From NCBI RefSeq assembly GCF_014192225.1, contig NZ_JACHXS010000002.1:1-64000 (forward strand): a stretch of DNA of 64,000 bases, in the 5' to 3' direction. Numbering within the stretch: position 1 is the stretch's first letter; each line of letters begins with the position of its first letter. The notes under the pieces are model-generated. The model was given only the letters and a program-made list of their open reading frames with translations. It ran no database searches and was not told where the DNA came from. This DNA is from Pseudoduganella umbonata (lineage in GTDB: Bacteria > Pseudomonadota > Gammaproteobacteria > Burkholderiales > Burkholderiaceae_D). Shown here one piece after another: positions 1-7,338 of this stretch. A program made the translations under genes and the position numbers.

Positions 1-9
1 CTTGTCCCT
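1..9 (+). rRNA. probable last bases of 23S rRNA
   Basis: The window opens with CTTGTCCCT about 115 bases upstream of 5S. The mature 23S of Proteobacteria ends in a GGCTTAACCTT-like sequence, so these first bases probably are its 3' end. Only a few bases are visible, so this rests on position and weak similarity. Confidence 0.3.
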
Positions 10-79
10 ATAACCTTGACGGTTACAGTGCATTTACTCTTTGATGAGAGTTACCCTCGCTTTACTTCTTCCGGATTGA

Positions 80-112
80 GATCGATTGCTGCTCCACTGA
101 GAGCAATCGATC
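80..112 (+). repeat. hairpin in 23S-5S spacer
   Basis: An 11-bp perfect inverted repeat (GATCGATTGCT at 80-90, AGCAATCGATC at 102-112) flanks an 11-nt loop just before 5S. It probably folds in the rRNA precursor and may be a processing stem. The structure is seen directly; the processing role is inferred. Confidence 0.6.
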
Positions 113-122
113 GTACAAGTCA

Positions 123-239
123 TGCCTGATGACCATAGCAAGTCGGTCCCACCCCTTCCCATCCCGAACAGGACCGTGAAACGACTTTGCGCCGATGATA
201 GTGCTGCAACCAGTGTGAAAGTAGGTTATCGTCAGGCTG
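123..239 (+). rRNA. rrf: 5S ribosomal RNA
   Basis: This is the 5S rRNA of the large ribosomal subunit. It begins TGCCTGATGACC and ends ATCGTCAGGCT, and the two ends pair as helix I (GCCTGA with TCAGGC). The internal conserved stretch around CCATCCCGAACAGG and the GTGAAAC loop are typical of bacterial 5S. The length of about 116 nt is normal. It is followed closely by a strong terminator, so it is the last gene of an rrn operon whose 16S and 23S genes lie upstream of the window. The exact ends may be off by one or two bases. Confidence 0.95.
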
Positions 240-247
240 TTATATAG

Positions 248-283
248 AAAAACCCCGCTAGCGTGTGCTGGCGGGGTTTTTTG
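248..283 (+). terminator. rrn operon terminator
   Basis: A stem CCCCGCTAGC / GCTGGCGGGG with a GTGT loop, preceded by A's and followed by TTTTTT, lies 10 nt after 5S. It is a classical intrinsic terminator. An almost identical copy lies at 467-503. Confidence 0.93.
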
Positions 284-307
284 CTTTGGAACTCAGGTTT
301 TGTTGCC

Positions 308-447
308 CGGAAACCGGTGGCGTAGCAGGGAATTCGAGGAGCATCGCTCTTCGCCTGCGCAGCGGAGATGGCCTGCAAGCCATCTCTCCTTCCAGGCACC
401 AGTTTCCAGGAAATGTTTCAAAATAATAGGTAGCTGTCACCGGTTTT
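308..447 (+). repeat. palindromic repeat element between the two rrn tails
   Basis: The element starts with GGAAACCGGTGG (309-320) and ends with TGTCACCGGTTTT (435-447), with an inner segment TTTCCAGGAAATGTTT (403-418). The same building blocks occur at 51951-52030, and related ones at 33631-33703. It also holds an 8-bp stem, GAGATGGC/GCCATCTC, at 365-386. No convincing gene lies here, although an open frame runs across it. It is probably a member of a dispersed intergenic repeat family. Confidence 0.6.
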
Positions 448-450
448 GCC

Positions 451-507
451 GTCAGGCTACATATAACAAAACCCCGCTAGCGTGTGCTGGCGGGGTTTTT
501 TGCTTTG
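451..507 (+). repeat. duplicated 3' tail of the rrn operon with second terminator
   Basis: GTCAGGCT at 451-458 equals the last eight bases of 5S. After a short divergent spacer comes the same CCCCGCTAGC-GTGT-GCTGGCGGGG hairpin and T-run (467-503) as behind the real 5S. The rest of 5S is absent. This looks like the remnant of another rrn operon end joined here by recombination or duplication. Confidence 0.75.
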
Positions 508-512
508 AGCTC

Positions 513-728
513 ATGCCCGGCTATGTCGACACGGCCCACCTGCGCGAACTGAACGGCGGCGACGCGCGGCGCAAGCCCTTCCTGCAAACCGAGGCCCGGG
601 CGGTGAGCCGGATGGTTGCCGCCATTGCCCGGCGCGAGGCGCAGTGCATATTCCCCTGGCAATTGCACATGCTGATCCGGCTGTTCAACTGCTTGCCACG
701 GTCCGTGCAGAGCCTGCGGAAAAAATAA
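513..728 (+). pseudogene. 3' fragment of a short-chain dehydrogenase (SDR)
   Basis: The 71-residue frame reads MPGYVDTAHLREL... and ends FPWQLHMLIRLFNCLPRSVQ. It resembles the C-terminal third of classical SDR oxidoreductases, where PG-[FY]-V-[DR]-T follows the catalytic YxxxK region and a hydrophobic FPW...LL..LP segment closes the protein. The Rossmann GxxxGxG motif and YxxxK are missing, because the sequence upstream is the duplicated rrn tail. The fragment begins about 10 nt after the T-run of the second terminator and has no Shine-Dalgarno site, so it is probably dead. Family assignment is from memory of the motif; an intact small protein is less likely. Confidence 0.6.
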
Positions 729-768
729 GGCCCGCACGAGGCGGGCCTTGGTCATGCGCGGGCGTGAA

Positions 769-1323
769 TCAGAACCGGTAAGCCAGCTTCACCACGCCAT
801 AATCGACGCCGCTGTTCGGCTTCTTGATGCTGCCGTTGGAGAAGTGCTGCATCTTCACCGCTACTTCCCAGTTCTTGTTGAACACATAGCCAATGCCGAT
901 GTGGTCGCCGAACTGGAACGCCGTCGACAGGCGGTCATCGTTGTTGTTATAGGTTTCGGACATCAAGTGCGCGCCGATACCGATCTCGGCATAGAAGCCC
1001 AGCTTGCTCTTGTTCTCGAAGCGGAATACCGGCGTAAAGCCGATATCGACGATATGCTGCTTGTCGCCGGGGACGTTGTTGTACTGGCGGCCCTGCCAGT
1101 AACCGGCGCTGGCATCCCAGTAGCCGGTCAGGTGCGTGTTGCCGGAATCGAACCAGCTCCAGTTCGGGTTCCAGTCCTTGGTCACGCCCACACGCGCCAT
1201 GCGGATCTTCGATGCGGTGGCGGCTTCGCCGTACACACCGTCGATCAATTGGCCTTCGGCCGCGAATGCGGCGTTGGCCGCCAGCAGTGCGGCCACGGCC
1301 GCGATCATTTTCTTCATGTTCAT
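769..1323 (-). CDS. pagL: lipid A 3-O-deacylase (PagL / acyloxyacyl hydrolase family)
   Basis: This outer-membrane beta-barrel hydrolase removes the 3-O-linked acyl chain from lipid A, remodelling LPS. The 184-residue product has a signal peptide (MNMKKMIAAVAALLAANAAFAA, cleavage near residue 22) and alternating strands. It ends in YRF, the C-terminal aromatic typical of outer-membrane barrels. HFSNG at 160-164 matches the PagL active-site H-x-S-N motif (His160, Ser162). In Pseudomonas PagL the third catalytic residue is a Glu 14 residues after the His; here that position is Asp174, a conservative change. The start at 1323 has GAGAG five bases upstream; an internal ATG two codons later is possible. 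The gene stands alone, divergent from the next gene. Confidence 0.88.
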   Translation of the reverse strand: MNMKKMIAAVAALLAANAAFAAEGQLIDGVYGEAATASKIRMARVGVTKDWNPNWSWFDSGNTHLTGYWDASAGYWQGRQYNNVPGDKQHIVDIGFTPVFRFENKSKLGFYAEIGIGAHLMSETYNNNDDRLSTAFQFGDHIGIGYVFNKNWEVAVKMQHFSNGSIKKPNSGVDYGVVKLAYRF

Positions 1324-1492
1324 GTTCTCTCAAGTGACATGCTGTATGCATAATCGATACGGCAATCCGGCTATTGTAGCGGCCTCGGCCGATTTAAGCT
1401 GACGGGCACCCAAACCGTATCGCACCCCCGATATGGCTGTAAATCAGGCAATATTTCGAAATAAAACGCGGAGTGGAAATAAGGTGGAATTC

Positions 1493-2392
1493 TTGACGAA
1501 AATAACTTTTCTCGGTATCGGCTTGATGGGAGAGCCGATGGTGCGCCGCCTGTTGCAGGCCGGGCTGCCCGTTCACGCCTGGAACCGTACGTTCAGCAAG
1601 GCCGAGCGTCTTGCGGCGGAAGGTGCCGTCGCCGTGCCGCACTTGGCGGAGGCTGTGCATGAGGCCGACATTGTCATCTCGATGCTGGAGGCTGGCCCGG
1701 TGGTGAGCGCTGTCATCGACGACGCATTGCCATTGCTGCGCCCGGGCGCCTTGTGGATCGACATGAGTTCCACGCGCCAGTCCGAAGCCGAGGAATTCCA
1801 CACCCGCCTCGCGGCAGCCGGTTGCCGCTTTGTCGACGCCCCGGTGTCCGGTGGCGTCGGCGGCGCCCAGGCGGGCACGCTGGCGATCATGGCCGGCGGC
1901 AGCGAGGCGGACATCGACTACGCCCGTCCAGCCTTCGAAGCGATGGGGCGCGTCACCCGGGTCGGCCCGGCCGGTGCCGGCCAGGTGTCGAAGCTGTGTA
2001 ACCAGCTGATCGTCGGCGGCACCATCAATATCGTTGCCGAAGCATTATTGCTGGCCCAGGCCGCGGGTGCCGATCCCGCCGCCGTGCGCGCGGCGATCCG
2101 GGGCGGCTTTGCCGAAAGCCGCATCCTCGAGGTGCATGGCCAGCGCATGCTGGAGCGGAACTTCCTGCCCGGCGGCCAGGTTGCCACGCAACTGAAAGAC
2201 CAGCACAACATCCTGGCCGCGGCAGCCGCGGCCGGCATCGCGCTGCCGGTCACCAGCCTGGTGACGGAGCGTTACGAATCGATCCGGGATCTATATCCGC
2301 AAGCCGATCATGCGGCCGCGCTGCTGGCGCTGGAGCGGCTCAATCCGGGCCAGCGCGTGGGCGATGCGCCGGACCAGTTGCCGACGGCTTGA
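1493..2392 (+). CDS. NAD(P)-dependent 3-hydroxyisobutyrate dehydrogenase-like oxidoreductase
   Basis: The protein belongs to the beta-hydroxyacid dehydrogenase family (3-hydroxyisobutyrate, tartronate semialdehyde and related substrates). The Rossmann motif GIGLMGEPM lies near the N-terminus. The substrate motif DAPVSGGVGGAQAGTLAIMAGG is in the middle, and GAGQVSKLCNQL contains the catalytic lysine of this family. The preferred start is TTG at 1493 with AAGGTGG six bases upstream, giving 299 residues whose second residues already enter the Rossmann strand. The open frame extends to an ATG at 1433, but the added residues do not resemble the family. The substrate cannot be told from sequence. 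Downstream lies a tandem repeat, then a convergent gene. Confidence 0.82.
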   Translation: MTKITFLGIGLMGEPMVRRLLQAGLPVHAWNRTFSKAERLAAEGAVAVPHLAEAVHEADIVISMLEAGPVVSAVIDDALPLLRPGALWIDMSSTRQSEAEEFHTRLAAAGCRFVDAPVSGGVGGAQAGTLAIMAGGSEADIDYARPAFEAMGRVTRVGPAGAGQVSKLCNQLIVGGTINIVAEALLLAQAAGADPAAVRAAIRGGFAESRILEVHGQRMLERNFLPGGQVATQLKDQHNILAAAAAAGIALPVTSLVTERYESIRDLYPQADHAAALLALERLNPGQRVGDAPDQLPTA

Positions 2393-2410
2393 CGTATGGA
2401 TGAAGCTTGA

Positions 2411-2476
2411 GAAGCGGGCTTCAGAAGCGGGCTTTAGAAGCGGGCTTCAGAAGCGGGCTTTATAGCCGGGCTAAAT
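2411..2476. repeat. 13-bp tandem repeat
   Basis: Four near-perfect copies of GAAGCGGGCTT(C/T)A run from 2411 to 2463, followed by a decayed copy (AGCCGGGCTAAAT). They sit between two convergent genes. There is no T-run, so a terminator role is unproven. Confidence 0.8.
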
Positions 2477-2484
2477 AGCCGAAC

Positions 2485-3678
2485 TCAGCGCAAGGGCAGG
2501 GCGGTCTCCACCAGCCGCACCCAGAAACTGGCGCCCACCGGCAGCAGGTTGTCGTTGAAATCGTAGCTGCCGTTGTGCAGCACGCAGGGGCCCATGCCGT
2601 GGCCGCCGCTGCGGTGGTCGCCATCGCCGTTGCCGATGAAAATGTAGCAGCCGGGCTTTTCCTGCAGGAAGAAGGCGAAGTCCTCGGCACCCATCGTCGG
2701 CTCGGCGTTGGCATCCACGTTGTGTTCGCCCACCACGGCCTTCATCACTTCCACGGCGAAGGCGGTTTCCTTCTCGTGGTTCACCAGTGGCGGATAGTTG
2801 CGCTTGAACTGGAAGTCGACGTCGGCCTCGAACGCCGCCGCGATACCTTCGGCCAGCTCGCGCATGCGGCGCTCGACCAGATCCAGCACCGGTGTCGTAA
2901 ACGTGCGCACGGTGCCTACCAGCTGGGCCGTGTCGGGAATCACGTTGGTGGCGCTGCCGGCGTGGATCTGCGTGATCGACAGCACGGCCGTGTCCAGCGG
3001 GCTCTTGTTGCGCGTGATGATCGTCTGCCATGCCTGCGCGATCTGCACTGCGATCATCACCGGGTCGACGCCCTTGTGCGGCTGGGCCGCATGCGCGCCC
3101 TTGCCGCGTACCGTCACGTGGAATTCGTTCGACGACGCCATCATCGGCCCCGTGCAGACGTTCATCGTGCCGGCCGCGTAGCCGGGCCAGTTGTGCATGC
3201 CGTAGATGGCTTCCATCGGAAAGCGTTCGAACAGGCCATCCTCGATCATCTTGCGGGCGCCGGCACCGCCTTCCTCGGCAGGCTGGAACACCAGATACAC
3301 GGTACCGTCGAAATCGCGCTGCCGTGCCAGGTGGTAGGCGGCACCCAGCAGCATCGCCGTGTGGCCGTCGTGGCCGCAGGCGTGCATCTTGCCAGGGTGG
3401 CGCGAGGCGTGCGGGAAAGTGTTCACTTCCTGCATCGGCAACGCATCCATGTCGGCGCGCAGGCCGATCGCGCGGTCCGAGGTGCCGTTCTTGATGATGC
3501 CGACCAGGCCCGTCACGCCAAGGCCCCGCACCACGGGGATGCCCCATTCGGCGAGCCGGGCGGCCACCACGTCGGCGGTGCGCACTTCCTCGTAGGAGAG
3601 TTCGGGGTGGGCATGCAGGTCGCGGCGGATCTCCTGCAGCTCGGCCTGAAATGCAATGATCGGTTCTACAAGTTTCAT
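2485..3678 (-). CDS. M20 family amidohydrolase (hippurate / N-acyl-amino acid hydrolase type)
   Basis: This predicted cytosolic zinc or cobalt-dependent enzyme (397 residues) cleaves N-acyl amino acids to the amino acid and a carboxylate. The M20D metal site is visible as HACGHDGHT, QPAEEGGAGA and the GMHNWP region. GKGAHAAQPHKGVDP marks the lid/dimerisation domain, and the C-terminal EPTMGAEDFAFF supplies the last ligand region. The start at 3678 (MKLVEPI) has GGGAGAG at the right distance. The longer frame starting at 3753 adds an Arg/Pro-rich stretch unlike the family. It is a single-gene unit, divergent from the molybdoenzyme gene. The precise substrate is unknown; HipO, amino-acid aminoacylase and indole-acetyl-amino acid hydrolase all share this fold. 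Confidence 0.88.
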   Translation of the reverse strand: MKLVEPIIAFQAELQEIRRDLHAHPELSYEEVRTADVVAARLAEWGIPVVRGLGVTGLVGIIKNGTSDRAIGLRADMDALPMQEVNTFPHASRHPGKMHACGHDGHTAMLLGAAYHLARQRDFDGTVYLVFQPAEEGGAGARKMIEDGLFERFPMEAIYGMHNWPGYAAGTMNVCTGPMMASSNEFHVTVRGKGAHAAQPHKGVDPVMIAVQIAQAWQTIITRNKSPLDTAVLSITQIHAGSATNVIPDTAQLVGTVRTFTTPVLDLVERRMRELAEGIAAAFEADVDFQFKRNYPPLVNHEKETAFAVEVMKAVVGEHNVDANAEPTMGAEDFAFFLQEKPGCYIFIGNGDGDHRSGGHGMGPCVLHNGSYDFNDNLLPVGASFWVRLVETALPLR

Positions 3679-3847
3679 TTGCCTCTCCCAGTTGTTCTCT
3701 TGCGGCCCCGGATAAGGGCGCCTACGCCAGCACGCCAATGAGCGAAGGAACATTGTAGCCTTTGTAACGGTCCCGCGGCCACCCCGCGCGGCTGTCTGCC
3801 GGATGGTTTACGATAGCGGATTGTTCCTCTCCGTTTTAGCCGCCGCC

Positions 3848-5923
3848 ATGACCGCTACCCAAGTGCGTGCCGCCTGCCCGCACGACTGCCCCGATACCTG
3901 CGCCATCCTCGTCACCGTTGAAAACGGTGTCGCCACCGAGATCAAGGGCGATCCCGACCATCCCACCACGGCCGGCGTGCTGTGCACGAAAGTGTCCCGC
4001 TATGCCGAGCGTACCTACTCGCCGGACCGGCTGCTGTATCCACTGCGCCGGGTCGGCAGGAAGGGCGAGGGCAAGTTCGAACGCATCGGCTGGGATGAGG
4101 CGCTGGACGCGATTGCCGCCCGCCTCGAGCCGCTGGCGCAGACGGCACCGGAAGCCATCCTGCCCTACAGCTACTGCGGCACGATGGGCCTGCTGCAGGG
4201 CGAATCGATGTCGTCGCGCTTCTTCCACCAGCTGGGTGCCTCGCTGCTCGACCGCACGATCTGCGCGATGGCCGGTGCCACCGGCTACAAGTACACGATC
4301 GGCGGTTCGATCGGCACCGATATGGAACACTTCCAGGACGCGAAAGTGATCCTGATCTGGGGCGGCAACCCGATCGCGTCGAACCTGCATTTCTGGATGC
4401 GCGCGCAGGAAGCCAAGCGGCGCGGTGCGAAGCTGGTGGCGATCGATCCCTACCGCTCGCTGACGGCCGAGAAGTGCCACCTGCACGTCGCGCCGATGCC
4501 CGGCACGGATGCCGCGCTGGCGCTGGGCATGATGCACGTGCTGATTGCCGAAAATCTCGTCGACGACGACTACATCGCGCAGTACACGCTGGGCTACGAG
4601 CAGTTGCGGGAACGCGTGGCGGAATGGACGCCGGCACGGACCGCCGCCACCTGCGGCATTCCGGAAGAACAGGTGCTGGAACTGGCGCGCCTGTACGGCC
4701 AGGCTGCAAAGGCCGGCGAGCCGGTGGCGATCCGCGTCAACTACGGCGTGCAGCGTGTGCGCGGCGGCGGCATGGCGGTACGGAACATCGCCTGCCTGCC
4801 TGCGCTCGTGGGCGCGTGGCGGCACGCGGCAGGCGGTATCCAGCTGTCGACGTCCGGCTCCTTCCCGACCAACAAGCCCGCACTGCAGCGCCCGGACCTG
4901 CTGAAAAAGCTGCCCCGCACGATTAACATGACGACGATCGGCGACGACCTGCTGCGCCCTGCATCGCCGGAGTTCGGACCCCGCGTGGACGCTGTCATCG
5001 TCTACAACTCGAACCCGGTAGCGGTGGCGCCGGATTCGTCGAAAGTTCAGGCCGGGTTCGCGCGCGAAGACCTGTTCACGGTGGTGCTGGAACAATTCCA
5101 GACCGATACCGTCGACTACGCGGACATCGTGCTGCCCGCCACCACGCAACTGGAACACGCCGACGCGCACCTGGCTTACGGACACCTGTACATGATGGCC
5201 AATAACCCGGCCATCGCGCCGCTGGGCGAAGCGAAACCGAACACGGAGATCTTCCGGCTGCTGGCAGCCCGCATGGGCTTCACGGATCCGTGCTTCGCGG
5301 AGACCGACGACGAACTGGCATCCCAGGCATTCCGGAAAGATGATGCAAGATCAATTCATTTTGACTGGGATTCGTTAAAGCAAAAGGGCTGGCAAAAGCT
5401 GAACATGCCGGATGCACCATTTGCCTATGGCAAATTCCCCACACCTTCGGGAAAATGCGAATTCTTTTCGGAAGCAATGAAGGCGGATGGCCTGGACCCC
5501 TTGCCGGCCTACATCGAAAACTACGAATCGGCAGCATCTACCCCCGATCTCGCGGCAAAATACCCGCTGGCGATGATATCTCCGCCAGCGCGCAACTTCC
5601 TGAACTCCACCTTTGTCAATGTGCAAAGCCTGCGCGCCACCGAGGGCGAGCCGCAGCTCGACATCCATCCTGACGATGCGGCAACACGCGCCATCAATCA
5701 CGGCGATATGGTGCGCATCTTCAATGATCGTGGCTCGTTCGTGTGCAAGGCGCGGGTCACGGAAAAGGCCCGCAAAGGCCTCGTGGTGGGCCTGTCGATC
5801 TGGTGGAAAAAGCTTGCGCGCGATGGCAAGAATGCCAACGAGGTGACGAGCCAGCGCCTGACCGACATGGGCCGCGCGCCGACTTTTTACGATACACTGG
5901 TTCAAGTCGAACGTGTCTCATGA
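3848..5923 (+). CDS. molybdopterin-dependent oxidoreductase (DMSO reductase family)
   Basis: The 691-residue protein carries the N-terminal [4Fe-4S] motif CPHDCPDTC plus a fourth cysteine in GVLCTK. Next come the bis-MGD binding domains (WGGNPIASNLHFW, AIDPYRS, YNSNPVAVAPD) and the C-terminal molybdopterin dinucleotide-binding domain (LAMISPPARNFLNSTF to the end). No Tat signal is visible, so a cytoplasmic location is likely. The start at 3848 is the ATG directly before TATQVRAACPHDC; an ATG at 3803 would add a hydrophobic stretch without support. No electron-transfer or membrane subunits lie beside it, so the physiological substrate cannot be assigned. The next gene starts 9 nt after the stop. 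The C-terminal part (about 5330-5620) is visibly less GC-rich than the rest. Confidence 0.87.
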   Translation: MTATQVRAACPHDCPDTCAILVTVENGVATEIKGDPDHPTTAGVLCTKVSRYAERTYSPDRLLYPLRRVGRKGEGKFERIGWDEALDAIAARLEPLAQTAPEAILPYSYCGTMGLLQGESMSSRFFHQLGASLLDRTICAMAGATGYKYTIGGSIGTDMEHFQDAKVILIWGGNPIASNLHFWMRAQEAKRRGAKLVAIDPYRSLTAEKCHLHVAPMPGTDAALALGMMHVLIAENLVDDDYIAQYTLGYEQLRERVAEWTPARTAATCGIPEEQVLELARLYGQAAKAGEPVAIRVNYGVQRVRGGGMAVRNIACLPALVGAWRHAAGGIQLSTSGSFPTNKPALQRPDLLKKLPRTINMTTIGDDLLRPASPEFGPRVDAVIVYNSNPVAVAPDSSKVQAGFAREDLFTVVLEQFQTDTVDYADIVLPATTQLEHADAHLAYGHLYMMANNPAIAPLGEAKPNTEIFRLLAARMGFTDPCFAETDDELASQAFRKDDARSIHFDWDSLKQKGWQKLNMPDAPFAYGKFPTPSGKCEFFSEAMKADGLDPLPAYIENYESAASTPDLAAKYPLAMISPPARNFLNSTFVNVQSLRATEGEPQLDIHPDDAATRAINHGDMVRIFNDRGSFVCKARVTEKARKGLVVGLSIWWKKLARDGKNANEVTSQRLTDMGRAPTFYDTLVQVERVS

Positions 5924-5932
5924 GTAGGAAGC

Positions 5933-7063
5933 ATGCGCAAGATTGCCCGTTTAAACATACGTGCCAAGTATCTGGTGGCGGGGCTTTCGTGCGCGGCTCT
6001 GCTGGCCGGTTGCGCGCAGATGAAGTACTACTTCCAGGCAGCCCAGGGCCAGTATTCGCTGTGGTCCGAATCGCGCTCCGTCGACGACTGGCTGGGCGAT
6101 CCCAACACTGAACCGAAACTGCGTGCGCGCCTGGAAAAGGCTGTCACGATCCGCAAGTTCGCCGTGCGCGAACTGGGCTTGCCCGACAACGCCAGCTACA
6201 AGCAATATGCGGCCCTGAATCGCCCGTTCGTGCTGTGGAACGTCGTCGCCACACCGGAACTCTCCTTGCGTCCCATCCAGTGGTGCTTCCCGATCGCCGG
6301 TTGCGTGGCTTACCGTGGCTACTACAGCAAGGAAGACGCGATGGCCTATGCGGAAGAGCTGCGCAAGGAAGGCGACGACGTGCAGGTAGGCGGCGTCCCA
6401 GCCTATTCCACGCTGGGCTGGTTCAGCGACCCTCTGCTGTCCACCTTCATCAATTACTCGGACGCGGAACTGGCCCGCATGGTGTTCCACGAACTGGCCC
6501 ACCAGGTCGTGTACGTTCCCGGCGATTCGCGCTTCAACGAAGCGTTTGCCTCTGCCGTCGAGGAAGCGGGTGTCGACCGCTGGCTCGAGTTGTACGGCAA
6601 CGAGGCAATGCGCGAAGCGTATGCCCGCTACAGCATGCGCCGCAAGGAGTTCCTGGCGCTGCTCGTCAGGCATCGCCAGATGCTCTCCGAGCTGTATGCC
6701 GGCAAGGCCAGCGTGAAAAAGAAGCGCGAGGGAAAAGCGCGCATCTTCGCATCGCTGCACAAGGAATATGCCGTGCTCAAGGAAAGCTGGGGCGGCTACG
6801 CCGGCTACGACCGCTTCTTCGCCGAAAAATTGACGAACGCCCACCTGGCAGCTGTCGCCACCTATAATGATCTCCTGCCCGGCTTCAAGGCGTTGCTGGC
6901 AAAGGAAAAGACGTTCCCACGTTTCTATGCTGCAGTGCAACGCATGAGCAACCTGCCGTCCGTCGAGCGCAGTGAACGGCTTGCCGAGCTCGCGCGTTCC
7001 GCGACGCCCGCCGCCGTGACCGTCGTGGCAGAAAAAGAAGCCAGGACCTCAGGCGGCCACTGA
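5933..7063 (+). CDS. lipoprotein zinc aminopeptidase (putative aminopeptidase family, PF10023-like)
   Basis: The 376-residue precursor has a lipoprotein signal ending in LLAGC (Cys27), so it should be anchored to a membrane in the periplasm. The metalloprotease motif HELAHQ, in MVFHELAHQVVY around residues 184-195, is followed by NEAFASAVEEAG, giving a gluzincin-like H-E-x-x-H plus downstream Glu arrangement. Overall length and the region WCFPIAGCVAYRGYY fit the bacterial 'putative aminopeptidase' family. The start is 9 nt after the molybdoenzyme stop, so the two may be co-transcribed, although no functional link is obvious. Peptidase activity is inferred from family membership. Confidence 0.8.
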   Translation: MRKIARLNIRAKYLVAGLSCAALLAGCAQMKYYFQAAQGQYSLWSESRSVDDWLGDPNTEPKLRARLEKAVTIRKFAVRELGLPDNASYKQYAALNRPFVLWNVVATPELSLRPIQWCFPIAGCVAYRGYYSKEDAMAYAEELRKEGDDVQVGGVPAYSTLGWFSDPLLSTFINYSDAELARMVFHELAHQVVYVPGDSRFNEAFASAVEEAGVDRWLELYGNEAMREAYARYSMRRKEFLALLVRHRQMLSELYAGKASVKKKREGKARIFASLHKEYAVLKESWGGYAGYDRFFAEKLTNAHLAAVATYNDLLPGFKALLAKEKTFPRFYAAVQRMSNLPSVERSERLAELARSATPAAVTVVAEKEARTSGGH

Positions 7064-7170
7064 CGCGTTCCGCTGCCGGCTTGCATTGCAGGTAAGCCTC
7101 GGCCCGGCATCGCGACGCACGCAAAAGGTGGGCTGCAGGTGGAATGCAAAGGGCGGGCCGCAAAAAGCGC

Positions 7171-7199
7171 TTGCATACGGCACCGCCTGTCGATAGCAT
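7171..7199 (+). promoter_or_regulatory. candidate sigma-70 promoter for the acyl-CoA ligase pair
   Basis: TTGCAT (7171-7176) and TAGCAT (7194-7199) are spaced by 17 bp. They lie in the 275-bp gap before the first ligase gene, about 140 nt upstream of its ATG. Nearby ACGAGCGTTCGT (7219-7230) has 4-bp inverted arms that could bind a fatty-acid regulator; that is a guess. Nothing else was recognised in this gap. Confidence 0.4.
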
Positions 7200-7338
7200 C
7201 TTAGCTCAAAGATAGTACGAGCGTTCGTTTTTCTGGAAGTCGACACCGCGACAGCCCGCCAGCCCTGTGCAACTGGCGGCCCATGACAGCGGGGCAATCC
7301 ACGATCGCCCTGCAATAAACGGAGACAAGAGGCACAGC

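Noticed and set aside
300..512. Coding start for the frame beginning at 300
   Set aside because: It crosses the palindromic repeat and the duplicated terminator; only the part after 513 looks protein-like, as an SDR fragment.
2411..2476. CRISPR-like array
   Set aside because: The units are contiguous 13-mers without spacers and no cas genes are nearby.
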